From Ceratotherium simum simum (lineage: Eukaryota > Chordata > Mammalia > Perissodactyla > Rhinocerotidae), in the NCBI RefSeq assembly GCF_000283155.1, contig NW_004454166.1, positions 7,204,362 to 7,268,361 on the forward strand: a DNA stretch of 64,000 nucleotides, written 5' to 3'. Shown here piece by piece: positions 24,901 to 34,810 of this stretch (positions are counted from its first letter, which is position 1; every line of letters begins with the position of its first letter). Position numbers and translations under genes: made by a program. The notes under the pieces were generated by a model that was not told where the DNA came from, did no database searches, and saw nothing but the letters and a program-made list of their open reading frames with translations.

Positions 24901-25043
24901 AGGATGATGCCAAGAAAGATGCCAAAAAAGAAACTGAGACAGATTCTGCTGATGCAAAGAAGGATGCAAAGAAAGATGCAAAGAAAGATGCAAAGAAGGA
25001 TGCAAAGAAGGATGCAAAGAAGGAAGCAAAGAAGGGCAAGTAG
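18980..25043 (+). CDS. CYLC2: Cylicin-2, four coding exons (spliced gene)
   Basis: Coding exons 18980-18996, 21002-21042, 22517-22638 and 24087-25043 join in frame to 378 codons plus TAG. Every intron is GT-AG, and the phases fit (codons 6 and 20 are split; exon 3 to 4 falls between codons). Cylicins are basic proteins of the perinuclear theca (calyx) of the sperm head that help hold the acrosome and nuclear envelope in shape; expression is in spermatids and loss impairs male fertility. The N-terminus has the conserved '[11 protein letters not shown]' and '[15 protein letters not shown]' segments. Residues 61-110 include 'RRQPLWM' and 'AYLAAR', also conserved in cylicin-2. The rest is lysine-rich: four 28-residue repeats (about 175-290) and DAKK units at 349-376. 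Human cylicin-2 is, from memory, 348 residues, so the length fits. No frameshift or internal stop is seen, so I infer an intact gene. Confidence 0.92.
19480..19565 (-). mobile_element. L2 LINE 3' end fragment in CYLC2 intron 1
   Basis: 'aacatgtgccaggtcttgtgctggga' is the reverse complement of the L2 3' end. Confidence 0.6.
19570..20165 (-). mobile_element. L1 LINE 3' end in CYLC2 intron 1, antisense
   Basis: The T run at 19570-19577 is the complement of the A tail. The sequence then reads backwards through an L1 3' UTR and the last part of ORF2 ('tgaataatgctgcaacga', 'ggataaatacctagaagtgg'). It is 5'-truncated, about 600 bp, and antisense to the host gene. Confidence 0.85.
20236..20257. repeat. 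(TG)n microsatellite in CYLC2 intron 1
   Basis: About ten TG units interrupted near the edges. Confidence 0.85.
21002..21042 (+). CDS. CYLC2: CYLC2 coding exon 2 (41 nt)
   Basis: Preceded by a pyrimidine-rich tract and the acceptor ttttaatag, followed by gtaagaaa. The first base completes Phe6; the rest encodes [13 protein letters not shown] and the first base of Val20. The 'VNFG.YDNYIP' segment is a cylicin-2 hallmark. The open frame running on into the intron (to 21134) is read-through, not coding. Confidence 0.92.
21457..21669 (-). mobile_element. ERE1-type SINE in CYLC2 intron 2, antisense
   Basis: Head complement at the right (cagggccggccc), T-rich tail at the left. Perfect 16-bp duplication ctgtcaattgaatttt at 21441-21456 and 21670-21685. 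It lies within the 1,474-bp intron between exons 2 and 3, with the tail (a long T run plus pyrimidines on the gene strand) facing exon 2, about 415 bp from its donor. Confidence 0.95.
22085..22215 (-). mobile_element. L2 LINE 3' end fragment in CYLC2 intron 2
   Basis: 'ataggtactacgctaagtactttggggg' and 'atagaattgtattctaac' resemble the reverse complement of the L2 3' end. Diverged. Confidence 0.45.
22517..22638 (+). CDS. CYLC2: CYLC2 coding exon 3 (122 nt)
   Basis: Acceptor tttttcttatcttag at the left, donor gtgagt at the right. Completes Val20 and encodes residues 21-60, including '[20 protein letters not shown]' and '[12 protein letters not shown]'. The ATG-initiated open frame that starts at 22408 is intronic upstream of the acceptor and should not be taken as the start. 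Past the donor the frame would read VSIEKII and stop at 22660-22662. Confidence 0.92.
22700..22885. repeat. Old interspersed repeat in CYLC2 intron 3, family not named
   Basis: 'tggctcttgagcacttgaaat', 'agtgtaactgaggaact' and 'attggatagcacag' match a frequent old mammalian repeat whose name I cannot give with certainty. Confidence 0.5.
24087..25043 (+). CDS. CYLC2: CYLC2 coding exon 4 (lysine-rich tail, stop)
   Basis: Acceptor atatttcag at 24078-24086; the exon begins Glu-His-Asp-Gln at residue 61 and stays open for 318 codons to TAG at 25041-25043. Residues 68-78 contain 'RRRQPLWM'. From about residue 115 on the sequence is dominated by K, D, E and S. Four units of 28 residues centred on '[17 protein letters not shown]' begin at residues 185, 213, 241 and 269. 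Six DAKK units and one EAKK precede the final GK. An ATG at 24135 (Met77) is internal: the frame is open upstream to the acceptor and the upstream residues are conserved. Confidence 0.96.
   Translation, partial: EHDQGKLRGRRRQPLWMHHSVMTISDPSAYLAARTQPTAKSTRRPREEAGVAGVQKPLSPAISKKDEDKKAEKKGKSDSETEPTALQELKKKDSKKDKHIEIGTKGEKDIAKTDAKKDKKGSKKGKESATESEDEKKDAKKGSKKDKKDSKKGKESATESEDEKKDAKKDAKKDKKDSKKGKEPATESEEEKKDAKKDAKKDTKEAKKGKEPATESEGEKKDAKKHKDEKKDTKKPSDKGDESKDKKDAKGKGSKKEKKDEKKPGKTDSKSKDDAKKDAKKETETDSADAKKDAKKDAKKDAKKDAKKDAKKEAKKGK
24435..24770 (+). repeat. CYLC2: 84-bp coding minisatellite, about 4 copies
   Basis: The marker 'ggcaaggag' recurs at 24459, 24543, 24627 and 24711, exactly 84 bp (28 codons) apart. 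Copies differ by a few substitutions ([27 protein letters not shown]), so they are not recently homogenised. Confidence 0.95.
24951..25034 (+). repeat. CYLC2: 12-bp coding repeat, 7 copies
   Basis: Seven units of gatgcaaagaag with A/G changes at synonymous Lys positions; the last unit is GAA instead of GAT (EAKK). Its high identity makes slippage in steps of four residues likely. Confidence 0.95.
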
Positions 25044-25149
25044 GCCTTCAATAATAATTCAAAAGTATATTTGATAAAACACTTTTAGTAGTCTGAAACT
25101 GAATCTACGAGAGTAAAGAGCAGTTCAAATATTAATCAAATAATTTTTT

Positions 25150-25480
25150 AAATGAAGCAAAGAAGAACACAAAGAAAGACTCAGAGAAGCTTCATTAAAA
25201 ATGTGAGGAACAAGTTAAGAAAAATTAAGAGAGAACTCATTGAAGGATTTGGAGGATGCTTGTGCTAAATTTGGGGATATAAAGGATTCAGTGAAAGATC
25301 CCAAGAAAGATTTAAAGAAGAATATTCAAATAAGGATATAAAAGTTAATGACACTGAATCTGTGGATTAAAAAAAAAAAACTCAACAAAGGCTTCAAAAA
25401 AATCCAAGTAGGCGTTATGTTGACTCCATAGATTCAAACAATCTGAAGCTGCATCCAGAGGTTTAAATGAAGAAATATAG
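25150..25480 (+). pseudogene. Decayed cylicin repeat sequence after the CYLC2 stop
   Basis: From 25154 the DNA reads E-A-K-K-N-T-K-K-D-S-E-K in a frame shifted from the CDS, then meets TAA. Further on it shows V-K-D-P-K-K-D-L-K-K-N (about 25288-25323) and, after another frame change, K-D-I-K-V-N-D-T-E-S-V-D before a stop (about 25335-25370). These KKD and TES motifs are those of cylicin tails. The likeliest reading is former coding sequence now in the 3' UTR after an earlier stop arose. Confidence 0.6.
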
Positions 25481-25721
25481 GAGTCATGAGAGGAAGTTAA
25501 ACAAATTTCAGAAAGTCTACTTTCAAATGAATATGAATACAAATCAAAGGTAGCATTCATCAAAAAAAAAATGAAAATATTATTACTTCTGTGTGAGCCT
25601 ATACCACTCTCTGTGAAGTGTAAATAGCCACAACCAGGTGGACGGATGTTGAATGTTCCACTTGCACACCCAGCTAAATACAACTGGTAAGCTAGTTTTG
25701 TTTTATTTTAAACCAAATGGG

Positions 25722-25727
25722 AATAAA
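25722..25727 (+). terminator. CYLC2: Candidate polyadenylation signal of CYLC2
   Basis: AATAAA about 680 bp after the stop codon. It is only a candidate: this is AT-rich DNA where the hexamer is common, and further AATAAA sequences follow (e.g. near 26270). Cylicin-2 may also have noncoding 3' exons that I cannot place. Confidence 0.3.
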
Positions 25728-26869
25728 CAATAATTGAATCAATTTAAAGGTCTGAATTGACACTTATTCTTATAAAATCTCTGTAATCTACTGATTAGAT
25801 TTTTACTAGAATTTTATCAAGTTTGAGTTATCTCATTATAAGAAATATTTGAACAGTTTGGTGGGAACACCACATGAATGAAGATTCAGAAAGTGTCAGT
25901 GAAAAGGTTAAGGGCAGTACAGTTATTTATTGTGAAGAAGAGATTGGATTATGAAATATGATAACTTTAACAATTACTTATTGAGGGGTTTTCTTTTTTT
26001 TTAACAGAAAATACTAGACAACTTCTCTCAATTTAAAGGATGAAAATCAAAATTGCCCAAATTGCAAATGTGAGTAAATTTAAATGAGGCATATTAAAGA
26101 GATTCCTGATAAATTGCTAAATGTGTATACAAAACCGAATTAACTAGAATTGAACAGTCCGAGTGAAAATATCTACATGATATTATTTAGATTTGAAAAC
26201 AATTAACTTTATATGTTTATAACTATATTAAACTCTTTTGTGACCCATAAGTCCTATTAACGTGAAGAAAAATAAAAAATAATATAAAGCAAAATGCAAA
26301 ACCCTTGGACTTCCCAATTAGTGGCAATTAAATCTTCTCTGATTTCAAATGTTCCCTCTCAGATAAACTCAACATTGTTGCAGGACTTGCTAAGTGATCT
26401 TTTCTCCCCTTTATCCTTGACAGTATAAACTCTGCATGCAAGATAAAGCTTCTCCTTGATATTAAACCAAGGGACTCCTATTTCACATGCTGTCAAGAGC
26501 TAGCTTTCTATGAACAGTGAGGTATAATCATGTCGCCTGCTCTTTAAACATTGGTCCCTGTCCCCTACATCAACTACTCAAGGCTTAATGGCTATTGTAA
26601 CTCACGGTCTTCCAGGAGGCCCTACCTTGCTGATTGAGATCAGCTGTAATGACAAAGCGAGTCAAATCCTGACCCACTGTTCTCTCTCCCTTCCAGGAAA
26701 CTCCTCATTCTCCCTCTGCTTGTAGTAAAATTCCATGTTCAGTTTTTCAAACTTTTCTGGAAAGGTTAGCATCTCTCTGAGAATTTAAGGAATCATTTTA
26801 AATCCCCCTTTTCTTCTAAAAAAAAAAGCCCTTAAGATTATTATTTCAGTCTATCTAACATGGTATTCA
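25728..26869. other. Intergenic sequence downstream of CYLC2
   Basis: No supported gene. 26300-26800 is somewhat richer in C/T and may be a very old LINE remnant, but is not assignable. Confidence 0.45.
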
Positions 26870-27827
26870 AAAGTCAACTTTTAGATTCAAATTTAATGTA
26901 TAGGGAAAGAACATTGAGCTTCTGCCTTTACCATTCTGCTGAAATGCACCAAGATCACCAAGAACCTTCATGCAGCCAATTTCGAGAGCAGTGTCTTATT
27001 ATCTTAGCTTCTCTTCTCGTTTCTGTCTATATATTTCTCTGAGTTATTCCAGCCATTCCCATGAATTTATATACTATTCTTATGCTGCTGAATCCTACAT
27101 TTTAAACCCAGTACTGACTTCTCCACTCAGCTCCAAATTCATATAAACAAACATTAAAGCGTCTACTCGACTCTCTTCCAGGCATCTTAAAATTAATGTG
27201 TCCCAAAGAGAACTCTTGATACCTCTCCATTGAAACCTGTTTTTCCCCAAGTTTTCACCAACTCAGTAAATGACACTGACATCTACCCTCTGACTCAATA
27301 CAAAATTGGTTGGTCATTATCTATTAGTAAGTCCTGCCTGACTACCTCCAAAATATTTGAATTGGTCTACTTCACTCTATTCCTACCACTTCCACACTAG
27401 AAGTCCAATCAGCCATGATATCTCACTTGGAAACCCCAAAAATCCCCTAAATGCAGGTGAAGCCCCCTACTTCCCCTCTCACCACCACACCCTGTTCCAT
27501 TCTCAACACAGATATCATCACGTTCCTCATTACTCTAAATCTTCTAGTGTATTGGTGTCACATTTAGTGTAAACTTCTCTTTTGCTCTGGCTTATAAGGC
27601 CTTTAATGACCTGGCTGCTGACTACTTCTCTGCCTTCTTCTGGTACCAAAATTGTCTACCATGCTCTTGTCACACTGGATTTCTTTCTATATTTAATTAC
27701 ACAGATCATTACAGTTTCAAGGCTTCCCACTTGTTCCCTCTGCCTATAACACAATGCTCCTAGAACTTCACATTGCTGACTCCTTCAAATTATCCATTCT
27801 CAGCTTAAATTTTACCTTTCCAGACAT
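26870..27827 (+). mobile_element. L2 LINE, left part
   Basis: Successive L2 landmarks in order: 'aggcatcttaaaattaatgtgtcc', 'ctcagtaaatgacactgacatctaccc', 'aagtcctgcctgactacctccaaaat', 'ataaggcctttaatgacctggc' and 'ttgttccctctgcct'. It continues at 29435 after an L1 insertion. Confidence 0.8.
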
Positions 27828-28559
27828 TTTTAATAGATTTTATTTCTTTAGAGCAGTTTAGGCTCAAAAAAAATAGATCAGAAGGTACAGAGTTTTCCCA
27901 TATACCCCCTGCACCTACACATGTGTAGCTTCCCCGACTATCAACGTCCCCCACTGGAGTAGTACATTTGTTAGAAGTGATGAACCTACATTGACTATCA
28001 TTATCACCTAAAGTCCATAATTTACATCAGGGTTAACTCTTGGTGTTGTACATTCCACGGGTTTTTGAAAACGCATAATGACATATATCCAGCATTATAG
28101 TATCATACAGAGTAGTTTCACTGTCCTAAACATCCTCTGTGCTCTGCTGATTCATCCCACCTTTTCCCGTTACCTCCGGAAACCACTGGTCTTTTTACTG
28201 TCTCCATAGTTTTTCCTTTTCAAGAATGTCATATAGTTGGAATCATACAGTATGTGCTGTTTCAGAATGACTTCTTCCATTTAGTAATATGCATTTAAGC
28301 TTCCTCCGTGTCTTTTCATGTCTTGACAGTTCATTTTTTTTAGTGTTGAATAATATTCCATCATCTGCATGTACCACAGTTTATTTATCCATTCACCTAC
28401 CGAAAGACGTCCTGGTTGATTCTAAATTTTGGTAATTATGAACAAAGCTGCTATAAACATCCATGTGCAGGTTTTTGCACAGACATACGTTTTCACCTCC
28501 TTTGGGTAAATACCATGGAGTGCAATTGCTGGATTGTGTGATAAGAATATGTTTAGTTT

Positions 28560-28810
28560 TATAACAATACTGTATTGTATAGTTACAAATTTGCTAACAG
28601 GGTAGATCTTATGTTAAGTTTTCTTATCACACAAAACATGATAGTAATATATAAAGAGGATGGGAGGAAATTTTTGGAGGTTATGGATATGTTTATGGTA
28701 TAGATTGTGATGATGGTTTTACAGGTGTATACTTATCTCCACACTCATCAAGTCATCAAGTTGTATACATCAAAAATCTACAGGTTTTTGTATTTCAAAA
28801 AAAGTATATC
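28560..28810 (+). mobile_element. L1 3' UTR fragment nested inside the antisense L1
   Basis: 'caatactgtattgtatagttac', 'gtagatcttatgttaag' and 'caagttgtatacatc' are landmarks of an L1 3' UTR in the sense direction, lying inside an L1 that runs antisense. The host L1 text breaks at 'gtttagttttataa' and resumes near 28885. Confidence 0.75.
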
Positions 28811-28882
28811 TACCTATATATACACACATATATATATATATAATATATTTTACACACACATATATACACATACATACACACA
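28811..28882. repeat. (TA)n/(CA)n microsatellite at the L1 tail
   Basis: tatata, atacacac and cacacata runs directly after the nested L1 3' end, probably grown from its A-rich tail. Confidence 0.85.
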
Positions 28883-29434
28883 AAACTAACCTCCAAACTT
28901 TCTCTTATACTGGCTGTACCATTTTGCATTCCCACCAGCAATGAATGAGAGTTCCTGGTGCTCTACACCCTCTCCAGCATTTGGTGTAATCAGTGTTTCA
29001 GATTTTGGCCATTCTAATAGGTGTGTAGTAGTATCTCATTGTTTTGGTTTGTATTTCCCTGATAACATACAATGTGGAACATCTTTTATGCTTATTTGCC
29101 ACGTGTATATCATCTTTGGTGAGGTGTCGTTAAGATGTTTCTTTCATTTTTAAATCAGGTTTTCTTTATTTATTGTTGAGTTTTAAGAGTTCTTTGTATA
29201 TTTTGGATAATAGTCCTTTATCAGATATGTCTTCTGCAAATATTTTCTCCCAGTCTGTGGCGTGTATTTTTATTCTCTAGGTAGTGTCTTTCAAACAATT
29301 CCTTCCTTTAAGGATTGTCTGAAAAGTCATCAGCAAACCCAACATCATCTAGATTTTCTCCTGTGTTATCTTCTAGGAGTTTTATAGTTTTGCATTTTTT
29401 CATGTAAATCTGTGATCCATTTTGATCCAGACAT

Positions 29435-29770
29435 GTCCATCCTCTCACTGTTCACTTCCCTATTACTCAGCTACATCTACCCTCCAACATACTTTATTCT
29501 TCTATGTAACATGTACAACCATGTCTGCCTGCCTATATCTATCTATCCATCCATCTATTTTCTAATTTAAATTATCTATCATATACCGATCTATCTATCT
29601 AATCTAAATCATTCATTGCATATCGCCTGTCTCCTTCACAAAAATAAAAGCTCCACCAGAGAAGGAAAATTATATGACTTATTTACTGCTGTATCTTCAG
29701 TGCACAGAACCATCTCAAACATGTATATACACGCATTAATCATACGTCAGGTCAATGATAAATACAATTT
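29435..29770 (+). mobile_element. L2 LINE, right part (3' end)
   Basis: Continuation of the L2 interrupted at 27827. Contains 'aataaaagctccaccagagaagg' and 'actgctgtatcttcagtgcacagaacc', the usual L2 3' end. An impure (CTAT)n tract lies at about 29535-29600. Confidence 0.75.
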
Positions 29771-30207
29771 GGAGCACCTAGTGTAAACAACGACTTACTT
29801 GGGGTGGGCCTCTCCACAATCCCACAGCAAAATATACCAGTCTCAGCAAAGTCAAACTAAAATAATTATCGGTGTCCTCTAGGAAAGGGAAAAGTCCCAA
29901 AGAAGGTAGTTGTGATAATTTGTGGCCATTTGGAAAGCTACAGTGTTCTCTTATTTTGGTGTGCTGACATATGGGAAATTTATAAACTATGTTGTGATTC
30001 TAAGGTTGTGTCTATGCAGGCTGGCAGAACATTTTTTTCACCCTAATTATGTTTCTTTTTAAATTTTATCTATGTATTTATTTATTGCATAGAATGATGA
30101 CTACCAAATATTGCAAAATTCCTAAACAAGGAACAAGGATTTATTTATATTCTTTATTAAGGTGAGAACATGGATTTCCACATACTATGTTGTTTTCTTT
30201 TCTTTAG
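29771..30207. other. Intergenic sequence, nothing recognised
   Basis: No supported gene or repeat. Confidence 0.5.
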
Positions 30208-30221
30208 AAAAGTTATTGTAG

Positions 30222-30516
30222 GGCCGGCCCCATGGCTTAGCAATTAAGTGCGTGAGCTCCGCTACTGGCAGCCCGGGTTCGGATCCCGGGCGTGCACCAA
30301 CGCACCGCTTCTCTGGCCATGCTGAGGCCGCGTCCCACATACAGCAACTAGAAGGATGTGCAACTATGACATACAACTATCTACTGGAGCTTTGGGGGGA
30401 AAAAACAAGGAGGAGGATTGGCAATAAACGTTAGATCAGAGCTGGTCTTCCTCCGGAAAAAGAGGAGGATTAGCATGGATGTTAGCTCAGGGCTGATCTT
30501 CCTCACAAAAAAAAAA
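30222..30516 (+). mobile_element. ERE-type tRNA-derived SINE
   Basis: Head ggccggccccatggc, intact-looking B box (gggttcggatccc), two 'gatgttag/cgttagatcagagc' body motifs and a pure A tail. Perfect 14-bp duplication aaaagttattgtag at 30208-30221 and 30517-30530. The two overlapping 60-codon frames here belong to the SINE. Confidence 0.96.
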
Positions 30517-30530
30517 AAAAGTTATTGTAG

Positions 30531-32954
30531 CTTTTTCAAATTTTGATAATTTTATAATTGGTACTTTTATAGCATTCATGCTTGCAATAGCACTTAAAAA
30601 GTAGAGAAACACACAAAAGAGACCAATTTCCTGTTTTATGCCACTCTCCCCTCCAGGTGACAATTCATATTTTTTTTAAAAGTAACTTTCCAATTGCTTG
30701 TCAACTTATTTGGATTGTTTGTCCTATTATTGAACTGTAAAAAATTCTTTATTGAAGAGATTCGATTTGCCTTTTTTTGAGGAGAGGGAGAAGGAGGGAA
30801 GCAAAATTGTCCACTGACCATAAAGTAAGGTAAGTATTTTTCTTTTTTAAGTTGAAGTCCCTTCATCTCTAGAAGTGGTATTGAACTAGATGATATAAAA
30901 TTGAAGCTGGTGGGCCTACGGAGCCAGAAGGTTGAGGAATATAAAAATGGGTATCCTCTTGAACTTTACTGCCTTAACATACTCTCAAATTCTTTCCCTT
31001 TCTGCCCAGAAACAAGAATTATTCTTTTCACATTTGAAAGGAGATAAAGCACACAGAGTACTACCCATAAGATTCTAATTCTGCAACTGCTATTTAACTC
31101 ACGAGGATATGGCCCAATCTCATTTCACACGGTTCCTCTCAGTGTCACTATGTTCCATCTCAAATGGTTAGCTCAGCTTGGAAGTTGTTACCTAGCTTCC
31201 TACTCTTCCTATTTAGAGACTGGCATAAATAAGTAAAAGAAAAAATTTTTTTATCTCACACTACATAAGAGCAATGAAGCATTTTATCCCCTCCAAAATC
31301 CAGAGGAAAAAGTACAGGTGTAGTCTTTTGAGTCTTTACATGTAGCTCTGATTTCTGACCTAAGGTACTCAATTTTTCTATAAGGACTACTAGGATCACC
31401 TAAAAATGACTTTACTCCTCAGGTTAGACCCTGACCTGTGGCAGAGGATTTTGGCTTTTCTCCAAAGCTGTATTTTATGATCCAAATGTGGATTTTGAGT
31501 TCCGACTGTTAGAAATATATGGGAATGATTCAAGAAAAAAGTTTAAATTGCAACTCAAATGAGACACAGGCTTTTGGTCATTAAAATAAAAATTTTATAA
31601 TAAAACAATAAAAATATCTGCCAATGAATGAGAATTAATACAATGTCTCTAACAAGTTTCCAATTTTCTAACTTGTAGTTATTTGCTAACTTTTTCTTCA
31701 GGCATAACAATAATCAGCAGGAATGACTGGCTGTCTAACTACAGGTTGTTTCTCTGATCTTTCTTTGCCTGATCTCCTTAGTACTAAGGCCAAAAGGGAG
31801 GTGAAACAGGATGGGAGATAAATTCAGTGGCAGAGAGCCACATACAGGACAACCTCCTATACGATAATCCTGCCACATGTTTCAGTTCTCAATCTAGACT
31901 ATCATCACACAATTTGTATGTGGAAGATACTTTTCCTCTTTTACTGATTACTTTTCCCTTGAGTAAAACTTAGAGCTGTAAAAATGAAATACAGATGTTA
32001 AAGAATTGCCACTTCTGTAGGCTTGTTGATCAGTGAATATATGATTAAGTCACTGCAAGACTTGCAGTGATGGTTAAAGATTTTCAGATGTGACTAAAAT
32101 CACAGAAGAAATGTCATAAAAGAAAAACAAATCTTGTCTTTAGAAATGTATATGTCCTGAAAGAAACATGTAAGACCTCTGGACTCCTTATGTGGAATAT
32201 TAAAGCGGTCCAATAGATCATTATTTAGTCATTTCTGATATTATAAAATTCTATAAATATTCCACAGTATGACTCATCACCTACAATAATATGCATATTT
32301 GCAAGGTGTTTTTAGTTTTTTTTTCTCTTCTGTATGTGTGTGTATATATGTGTCTGTCTGTGTTTGTGTAATATTGTCAATATTGTAGAGCAAGAAAGGA
32401 AAAAATGTTAAAACTGAGTGTCATGAAAAGTGAAATAACTGATTGACTTGATGCATTGTAAGAAATCTGTTCTATGTAAGAGAGAAGAAACATTACATTA
32501 TGTTCAATATAAAATATATACTGATTTTCTGAAATTGTACAAACCTTTAGCTATTACCACTTTTCTTTACTTCCAATAAAACCACTATCATCAATAAGTC
32601 CAATACAGAAATACGAATCATTAGTAACTATTTGTTTCACAGTCAAAACAATATTTTCCACCTCTGTTTTGATAGGGCTGAAAAATACCACTTCTCTATT
32701 TTCTAGATGGGAATACTTCAAGCTTTGTCCTAGATTTTTAGCATGCTGCTCCCACTGAAAAATCTACTCATCACCTGTATTACAATCTACACTATAGCAT
32801 GAAAGAGATATCTGGAGATTCACATGACTCCTCCCTGCCATTCATCATCTCCTTTCAATAAGCTACTTCTTTCACAGGGTCACACTTTAATCCTTCAACG
32901 TCCTCAGTGATACCCACATTACAGGATACACACTAGCTCCTTAAGAGATGTTGC
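30531..32954. other. Intergenic sequence, nothing recognised
   Basis: No supported gene. A TG-rich tract lies near 32330-32370. 31740-31870 is slightly GC-richer without a recognised identity. Confidence 0.5.
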
Positions 32955-34808
32955 TTTAAAAAAACGAATGGACTACAAACATTTTCTCCCATTCCATAGC
33001 TCACCTTTCATGCTGTTGATTGTTTCCTTTGCTGTGCAGAAACTTTTTAGTTGCTGTAGTACCTCTTGTCTAATTTTGTTTTTATTGCTGTGCTTTTGGT
33101 GTCATACCCGAGAAATTGCTGCCTACACCAAGGCCATGAAGATTTTCCCCTATATTTTCTTCTAGAAGGTTTACAGTTTTAGGTCTTATATTTAAGTCTT
33201 TAATCCATTTTAAGTTAATTTTTGTGTATGATGTAAGTAAGATAGGGTCTAATTTCATTCTTTTGTATGTGAATATTCAGTTCTTCTAACAATATTTGTT
33301 GAAGAGATGATCTTTTCTCCATTGTGTATTCTTGGCACCCTTGCTGAAGCTCAGTTGACCATAAATGTGCAGATTTATTTCTGGGGTTTCTATTCTGTTC
33401 CACCTGCCAATATGTCTGTTTTTATGCAAGTAACACACTGTTTTAATAATTGTAGCTTTGTAATATATTTTTAAATCAAGGAATTGATTCCTCCAGCTTT
33501 GTTCTTCTTTCTCAAAATGGTTTTGGCTATTTGGGGTCTTTTATGATTACATAAGAATAATAGGACTGTTGCTTCTATTTTTATGAAAAACGCCATTGGG
33601 ATTTTGAAAAGAGATTGCATTTAATCTATAGATGCATTGGGTAGTATAGTCATTTAAACAATGTTAAGTCTTCCAATCCACGAACATGAGATGCTTTCCA
33701 TTTTTTGGTGGTTCTTTCATTAATGTTTTATAGTCTTCACTGTACATGTCTTTCACCTCCTTGACTAAGTTTATTCCTAAGTGTATAATTCTTTTTTGCT
33801 ACTATTGCAAATGGGATTGTTTTCTTAATTTCCTTTACAGATAGTTTCTTGTTATTACAGAAACACAACTGATTTTTGTATCTGACCAAATTTCTTGATT
33901 TATTTATTAGTTCTAATAGGTTTTCCTGGAATCTTTCAGGTGTTCTACATATAAGATAAGGTCATCTGCAAACAGAGAGAATTTTACTTCTTCTTTTATG
34001 ATTTAGATGCCTTTTTTTTTTTATTGTGCCTAATTTCTCTAATTGGGACTTCTATCACAATGTTGAATAGAAGAGCAAGAATGGGTATGCTTGCCTTGTT
34101 CTAGATCTTAGAGGAAAAACTTACATTTTCAAGGTTGAGTATGTTGTTAGCTGTGGGCTTTTCATATAGGGCCTTTATTATGTTTTGGTAAATTCCTTCT
34201 ATATTTAGTTTGTTAAGAGTTTTTATCATGAATGGATGTTGAATTTTGTCAAATTCTTTTTCTACATCTGTTGAGATGATCATGTGACTTTTGTCACTCA
34301 TTCTGTTCAAGTTGTGTATCACATTACTTGTTTCGTGAATGTTGAAACATTCTTGCACCCCAGGGATAAATCCCACATGATCTGGTGTATGATCCTTTTA
34401 ATGTGCTGTTTAATTTGGTTTGATAGTATTTTGTTGAGGAATTTTGCATCTATGTTCATCACAGATATTGGCCTGCAGTTTTATTTTTTTGTGTCTTTAT
34501 CTGGCTTTGGTATCAGAGTAATGCTGGCCTCATAAAATTATGAGTTTGCAATTGTTGCCCCCTCTTCTATTTATTGGAAGAGTTTGAGAAGAACTGATGT
34601 TAATTATTCTTTAAATGTTTGATAGTATTCACCAGAGAAGCCATCTGGTCCCAGGCTTTTCTTTATTGGAAAGTTTTCATTACTGATTCAATCTCCTTAC
34701 CTATTATTGGTCTGTTCAGATTTTCTGTTTCTTCGTGATTCAGTCTTGGTAGGCTGTATATTTATAGGAATTCATCCATTCTTCTAGGTTATCCAGTAGG
34801 TTAGTTTA
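32955..34808 (-). mobile_element. L1 LINE, inverted arm (ORF2 RT region), left part
   Basis: Reads backwards through L1 ORF2. On the minus strand, 34101-34376 keeps the reverse transcriptase landmarks '[21 protein letters not shown]' (shortened here) and '[14 protein letters not shown]', the latter around the first catalytic Asp. It has no 3' UTR or tail at its left end; the element was split by Tigger1 at a TA at 34809-34810 and resumes at 37238. Confidence 0.88.
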
Positions 34809-34810
34809 TA

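Larger units (their letters stand above)
27828..29425 (-). mobile_element. L1 LINE inserted in the L2, antisense
   Basis: Reads backwards from the 3' UTR ('tcaaaaaaaatagatcagaagg' region) into ORF2 ('gatccattttgatcc' at the right edge). Bounded by a 9-bp duplication, tccagacat, at 27819-27827 and 29426-29434, and the L2 resumes exactly there. It is itself interrupted at about 28560-28882. Confidence 0.85.

Noticed and set aside
24173..25051. 292-codon open frame on the minus strand, rich in F, S and A
   Set aside because: It is the shadow of the CYLC2 lysine-rich repeat: a purine-rich sense strand with period-3 repeats leaves the antisense frame free of stops. There is no splice context or protein likeness.
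24415..25074. 219-codon plus-strand frame rich in R, M, K and Q overlapping CYLC2 exon 4
   Set aside because: A shifted reading of the same 84-bp and 12-bp repeats; the real frame is shown by the conserved N-terminal part of the exon and the splice phases.
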